This document shows, in pieces, positions 63,074 to 64,000 of a stretch of 64,000 bases of DNA. The stretch's first letter is position 1. Every line of letters starts with the position of its first letter. Made by a program: the position numbers and the translations under genes. The notes below the pieces were generated by a model. It was not told where the DNA came from, did not search any database, and was given only the letters and a program-made list of their open reading frames with translations. This stretch comes from CAYNST01 sp964434105 (GTDB taxonomy: Bacteria > Pseudomonadota > Gammaproteobacteria > Pseudomonadales > Cellvibrionaceae): NCBI GenBank assembly GCA_964434105.1, contig CAYSTJ010000013.1, forward strand, positions 1 through 64,000, read 5' to 3'.

Positions 63074-63672
63074 TGCGTATCGATCTGCGAATTATCGATC
63101 AGTGGATTCAGCCCGGCTCCCGGGTGCTGGATCTGGGCTGCGGCGACGGCACCATGCTCAAGCACCTGGTCGACCAGAAAAAAGTGAGAGGCTACGGCCT
63201 GGAAATCAGCCCGGAGGGGATACTCGCCTGCGTCGGCAAAGGGCTGAACGTCATTGAGCAGAACCTCAATGAAGGCCTCAGCAACTTTGATGACGACAGC
63301 TTTGATACCGTCATTATGTCGCAGACACTGCAAACCATGCGCGCGCCGGATCGTACGCTGGCTGAAATGACCCGCGTCGGTCGCGAATGCGTTGTTACCA
63401 TTCCCAATTTTGGCCACTGGCGCGCACGCTTTCAGCTGGGGCTCAAAGGGCGGATGCCGGTATCCGACCTGCTGCCCTACGAGTGGTACAACACGCCCAA
63501 TATCCATTTTTGTACATTCAGGGATTTCGAGATTCTGTGCCGTGACATGGGCCTGCACGTGGTCGACAAGCTGGTTACCGCCGAACAGCCACTCAGTAAA
63601 CTGCTGCACGCCATCAACCCCAATCTGTTTGGTGAAACCGGCATTTTCCGGGTCAAAAAGCATTCGAGGTAA
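63073..63672 (+). CDS. metW: MetW, methionine biosynthesis protein
   Basis: A 199-residue class I methyltransferase-fold protein. The SAM-binding loop is GSRVLDLGCGDGTMLKHLVD, and DTVIMSQTLQTMRAPDRTL is the methyltransferase motif IV segment, followed by FGHWRARFQLGLKGRMPVS, a hallmark of MetW. MetW is required together with MetX for homoserine acylation in this lineage. The ATG shares one base with the metX stop (TGATG), so translation is coupled. Confidence 0.93.
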   Translation: MRIDLRIIDQWIQPGSRVLDLGCGDGTMLKHLVDQKKVRGYGLEISPEGILACVGKGLNVIEQNLNEGLSNFDDDSFDTVIMSQTLQTMRAPDRTLAEMTRVGRECVVTIPNFGHWRARFQLGLKGRMPVSDLLPYEWYNTPNIHFCTFRDFEILCRDMGLHVVDKLVTAEQPLSKLLHAINPNLFGETGIFRVKKHSR

Positions 63673-63676
63673 AAAC

Positions 63677-64000
63677 ATGCGTTATTTTCTGATACTGGCT
63701 TTTATTGCAATGCTGTCCCTGCCGGGGCACGCCGAGATGGAATCGACGCGGCAATTCGGCGACTATGACGTTCACTATATGGTTTTCGACAGCGAATTTG
63801 TGACCGCTGAAATCGCCGCCCTGCACGGGCTGGTGCGCGGTCGCGATCTGGCCCTGATCAATATTTCCGTGCACGAAGCCAGCAGCGGCAAACCGGTACG
63901 TGCCACGGTAACCGGGCAGGCGCGCAACCTGATTCAGCAAAGCAGGCCCCTGAGCTTTAAAACCATCGAAGAGCCCGACGCCGTCTACGCAATCGCCAGC
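63677..64000 (+). CDS. DUF4426 periplasmic protein, cut by window end
   Basis: The first 108 codons of a protein with a signal peptide (FLILAFIAMLSLPGHA, cleaved before EMESTRQFGD) and then FGDYDVHYMVFDSEFVTAEI, the start of the DUF4426 family. Proteins of this family often follow metXW in Pseudomonas-type genomes. The gene is incomplete because the window ends. It starts five bases after the metW stop, so it is in the same operon. Confidence 0.85.
   Translation, partial: MRYFLILAFIAMLSLPGHAEMESTRQFGDYDVHYMVFDSEFVTAEIAALHGLVRGRDLALINISVHEASSGKPVRATVTGQARNLIQQSRPLSFKTIEEPDAVYAIAS

Overview
The window looks like a draft contig (one 100-base N gap) from a gammaproteobacterium of the Cellvibrionales/Pseudomonas-like branch. 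Evidence is the gene order nudF-yqiB-cpdA-yqiA-parE, the pilGHIJK-chpABC block next to gshB, tonB, yqgE, ruvX, pilTU, yggS, proC, yggT, metX and metW, a SutA-type protein, and TolC beside GlnE. No rRNA, tRNA, CRISPR array or complete insertion sequence was seen. Taxonomy is inferred from gene order and protein resemblance only.

Region 1 (1-4430) is an AT-richer accessory segment full of decayed mobile DNA: a transposase remnant, a tyrosine-recombinase C-terminus, an intact HigB2/HigA2-type toxin-antitoxin pair with a clear promoter-operator, the N-terminus of a DEAD/DEAH helicase broken by an amber codon, two copies of a ~170 bp repeat that resembles the 3' end of an IS21 istB gene, and, between those copies, a VapBC/FitAB-type toxin-antitoxin pair plus a probable group II intron relic.

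Region 2 (4433-11615) holds LpxR-like lipid A deacylase, pirin, a hydrolase-OsmC fusion, an FMN reductase and four small minus-strand genes of unknown function, two of them lipoproteins. Region 3 (11797-19783) is housekeeping on the minus strand: parE, yqiA, cpdA, yqiB, nudF, then a TPP-riboswitch-controlled thiD-thiC operon. Region 4 (19969-34600) is mostly plus strand: tolC, glnE, ilvE-type aminotransferase, msbA, an uncharacterised metallophosphoesterase / nucleotidyltransferase / cobalamin-type radical SAM group, tex and sutA.

Region 5 (35198-38169) is nitrogen uptake: a TorF-like porin, glnK, amtB, a strong terminator and a second glnK paralog. Region 6 (38587-64000) has an MscS channel, the Pil-Chp chemosensory system (chpC, chpB, chpA, pilK, pilJ, pilI, pilH, pilG), gshB, a TonB3-like protein, yqgE, ruvX, the retraction ATPases pilU and pilT, then yggS, proC, yggT, metX, metW and a DUF4426 gene cut by the window end. 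The Pil-Chp proteins, PilT/PilU and probably the TonB-like protein work together in surface sensing and twitching motility.
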